A stretch of 6,022 bases of DNA. It comes from Alphaproteobacteria bacterium. GTDB lineage: Bacteria; Pseudomonadota; Alphaproteobacteria; Kiloniellales; J153. The position numbers and the translations under genes were made by a program. Positions 5,018-6,022 of the stretch are shown one piece after another. The number at the start of each line of letters is the position of its first letter. Within the stretch, counting starts at the first letter, position 1. Below the pieces are notes generated by a model. It searched no databases. It was not told the origin of the DNA and saw only the letters and a list, made by a program, of their open reading frames with translations. The DNA is taken from positions 1 through 6,022 of the forward strand of contig RFLL01000038.1 of NCBI GenBank assembly GCA_003693905.1, in the 5' to 3' direction.

Positions 5018-6022
5018 TCACGAAGAAACGGCGGTTTCGATCGTCTGCCACACGGCCAGCGCCTGCCTGGTCCAAGCGACATCGTGGACGCGCAGAATCT
5101 GCACCCCGCGCGCAAGCCCGGCGAGCGCGGCGGCCAGCGATCCCGGAAAACGCTGCTTGGGCGGCTCGTCATACGCCAACCGGGCGATGAAGCTCTTGCG
5201 GCTGACGCCCAGCAGCAGCGCACAACCGAGGCCGTGATAAAGCGCAAGGGCGCGCAGGATTTCCAGGTTGTGCGCCACGGTCTTGCCGAACCCGATTCCG
5301 GGGTCGACCGCGATGCGCGCCGGTTCGATCCCCGCTTCCCTGCAAGCCGCCACCCGCGCCGCCAGAGCATCGTAGACATCGAGGGCGGCATCGGCGTAGG
5401 TGGGATCGGCCTGCATGGTGCGCGGTTCGCCCTGCATGTGCATGAGGACGACGCTGACCCCGGATTCGGCGACCACGCGCAGGCTGTCGGGATCGCCGGC
5501 GAGCGCGGTGACGTCGTTGACGATGCGTGCCCCGGCCTCGATCGCCGCCGCCATCACGCGGGCGCGGCGGGTATCGATGGAAACAAGCGCCCCGGCCTCG
5601 GCCAGCGCGCGGACGACGGGGATCGTGCGCCGCAATTCTTCCTCGGGAGCCACGGGGGCGGCACCGGGGCGGGTCGATTCACCGCCGACGTCAAGAATGT
5701 CCGCTCCTGCTTCGCGCATTGCCAGGCCATCGGCGATGGCGCGGTCGGGATCGAACCGGTCGCCGCCGTCGGAAAAGCTGTCGGGGGTGACGTTGATGAT
5801 GGCCATCAGGCGGGGGCGATCCAGCGTCAGGCCGGCAAACGGCGGCCGCGCGGCGCCAAGATGCGTCATCAGTGCTTTTGCCCGTGCGGCCAGATCGGGC
5901 GCGAAACCGGCCGCCCACGCTTCCACCTCGGCGACCGGGACGACGGCGTGCGCAAGCTCGTGGGAGCCGCTGCGAATCACCGCCCGGCAGTGGGTGAACG
6001 CTCTTCCGCCGCCGGCCAGCCG
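5018..6022 (-). CDS. folP: Dihydropteroate synthase (5' end beyond window)
   Basis: FolP condenses p-aminobenzoate with 7,8-dihydropterin pyrophosphate to give dihydropteroate in folate synthesis; it is the target of sulfonamides. The frame is open from the right edge to the TGA at 5020-5018, giving 334 visible residues. A GTG at 5980 could start a 320-residue protein, but the 14 codons before it (RLAGGGRAFTH...) look like real protein resembling the N-terminal extension I recall from Rhodospirillales FolP, so the gene probably continues outside. Numbered from that GTG, the TIM-barrel motifs are IINVTPDSFSDGG (61-73), ADILDVGGESTRPGA (93-107), VSIDT (133-137), RIVNDVTAL (152-160), VVLMHMQG (177-184), IAVDPGIGFGKTVAHNLEIL (223-242), LLLGVSRKSFI (255-265) and LRVHDV (296-301). 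All pterin and phosphate-binding residues expected from the family appear present. It lies 191 bases upstream of glmM on the same strand. Confidence 0.96.
   Translation of the reverse strand, partial: RLAGGGRAFTHCRAVIRSGSHELAHAVVPVAEVEAWAAGFAPDLAARAKALMTHLGAARPPFAGLTLDRPRLMAIINVTPDSFSDGGDRFDPDRAIADGLAMREAGADILDVGGESTRPGAAPVAPEEELRRTIPVVRALAEAGALVSIDTRRARVMAAAIEAGARIVNDVTALAGDPDSLRVVAESGVSVVLMHMQGEPRTMQADPTYADAALDVYDALAARVAACREAGIEPARIAVDPGIGFGKTVAHNLEILRALALYHGLGCALLLGVSRKSFIARLAYDEPPKQRFPGSLAAALAGLARGVQILRVHDVAWTRQALAVWQTIETAVSS

Noticed and set aside
4128..5237. Long + strand open frame (369 codons) opposite glmM and the folP end
   Set aside because: It crosses two real minus-strand genes and their gap and shows no family resemblance.
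4837..5391. Minus-strand frame of 184 codons overlapping the 3' half of folP
   Set aside because: It is an out-of-frame shadow of folP with high Arg/Ser content and no motif.

Overview
The window reads as ordinary chromosomal sequence from a high-GC alphaproteobacterium, most likely in or near the Rhodospirillales. This rests on the strong G/C bias at third codon positions, on the folP-glmM-thiD order, and on the long N-terminal region in front of the dihydropteroate synthase core, all of which I recall from that group. No database search was possible, so the placement is an inference.

Layout: bases 1-606 (+ strand) hold the C-terminal part of an SLC13/DASS-type membrane permease whose start lies off the left edge. 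It converges, with only 6 bases between stop codons, on a long run of minus-strand genes that fills the rest of the window. In minus-strand transcription order (right to left) these are folP (dihydropteroate synthase, 5' end off the right edge), glmM (phosphoglucosamine mutase), thiD (hydroxymethylpyrimidine (phosphate) kinase), a PhzF-family isomerase, a GNAT acetyltransferase and a MaoC-type hot-dog-fold hydratase.

Genes working together: folP (folate), glmM (the GlcN-6-P to GlcN-1-P step toward UDP-GlcNAc for peptidoglycan and LPS) and thiD (thiamine pyrimidine branch) are core metabolism. glmM and thiD are separated by 4 bases and are probably co-transcribed. A plausible sigma70-like promoter lies in the 191-base folP-glmM gap, so glmM-thiD may have their own transcription start. 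After thiD comes a 134-base gap rich in inverted repeats, then phzF and the GNAT gene. These two appear translationally coupled, with an 8-base overlap if the GNAT gene uses its GTG start. The MaoC gene follows after 106 bases containing a strong imperfect hairpin. The substrates of the PhzF, GNAT, MaoC and permease proteins cannot be read from the sequence.

I looked for mobile elements, CRISPR arrays, tRNAs or rRNAs, riboswitches, toxin-antitoxin pairs and defence genes and saw none. I do not think the window contains a new system. The points worth a second look are small: structured intergenic regions, a palindrome covering a ribosome binding site, and gene coupling.
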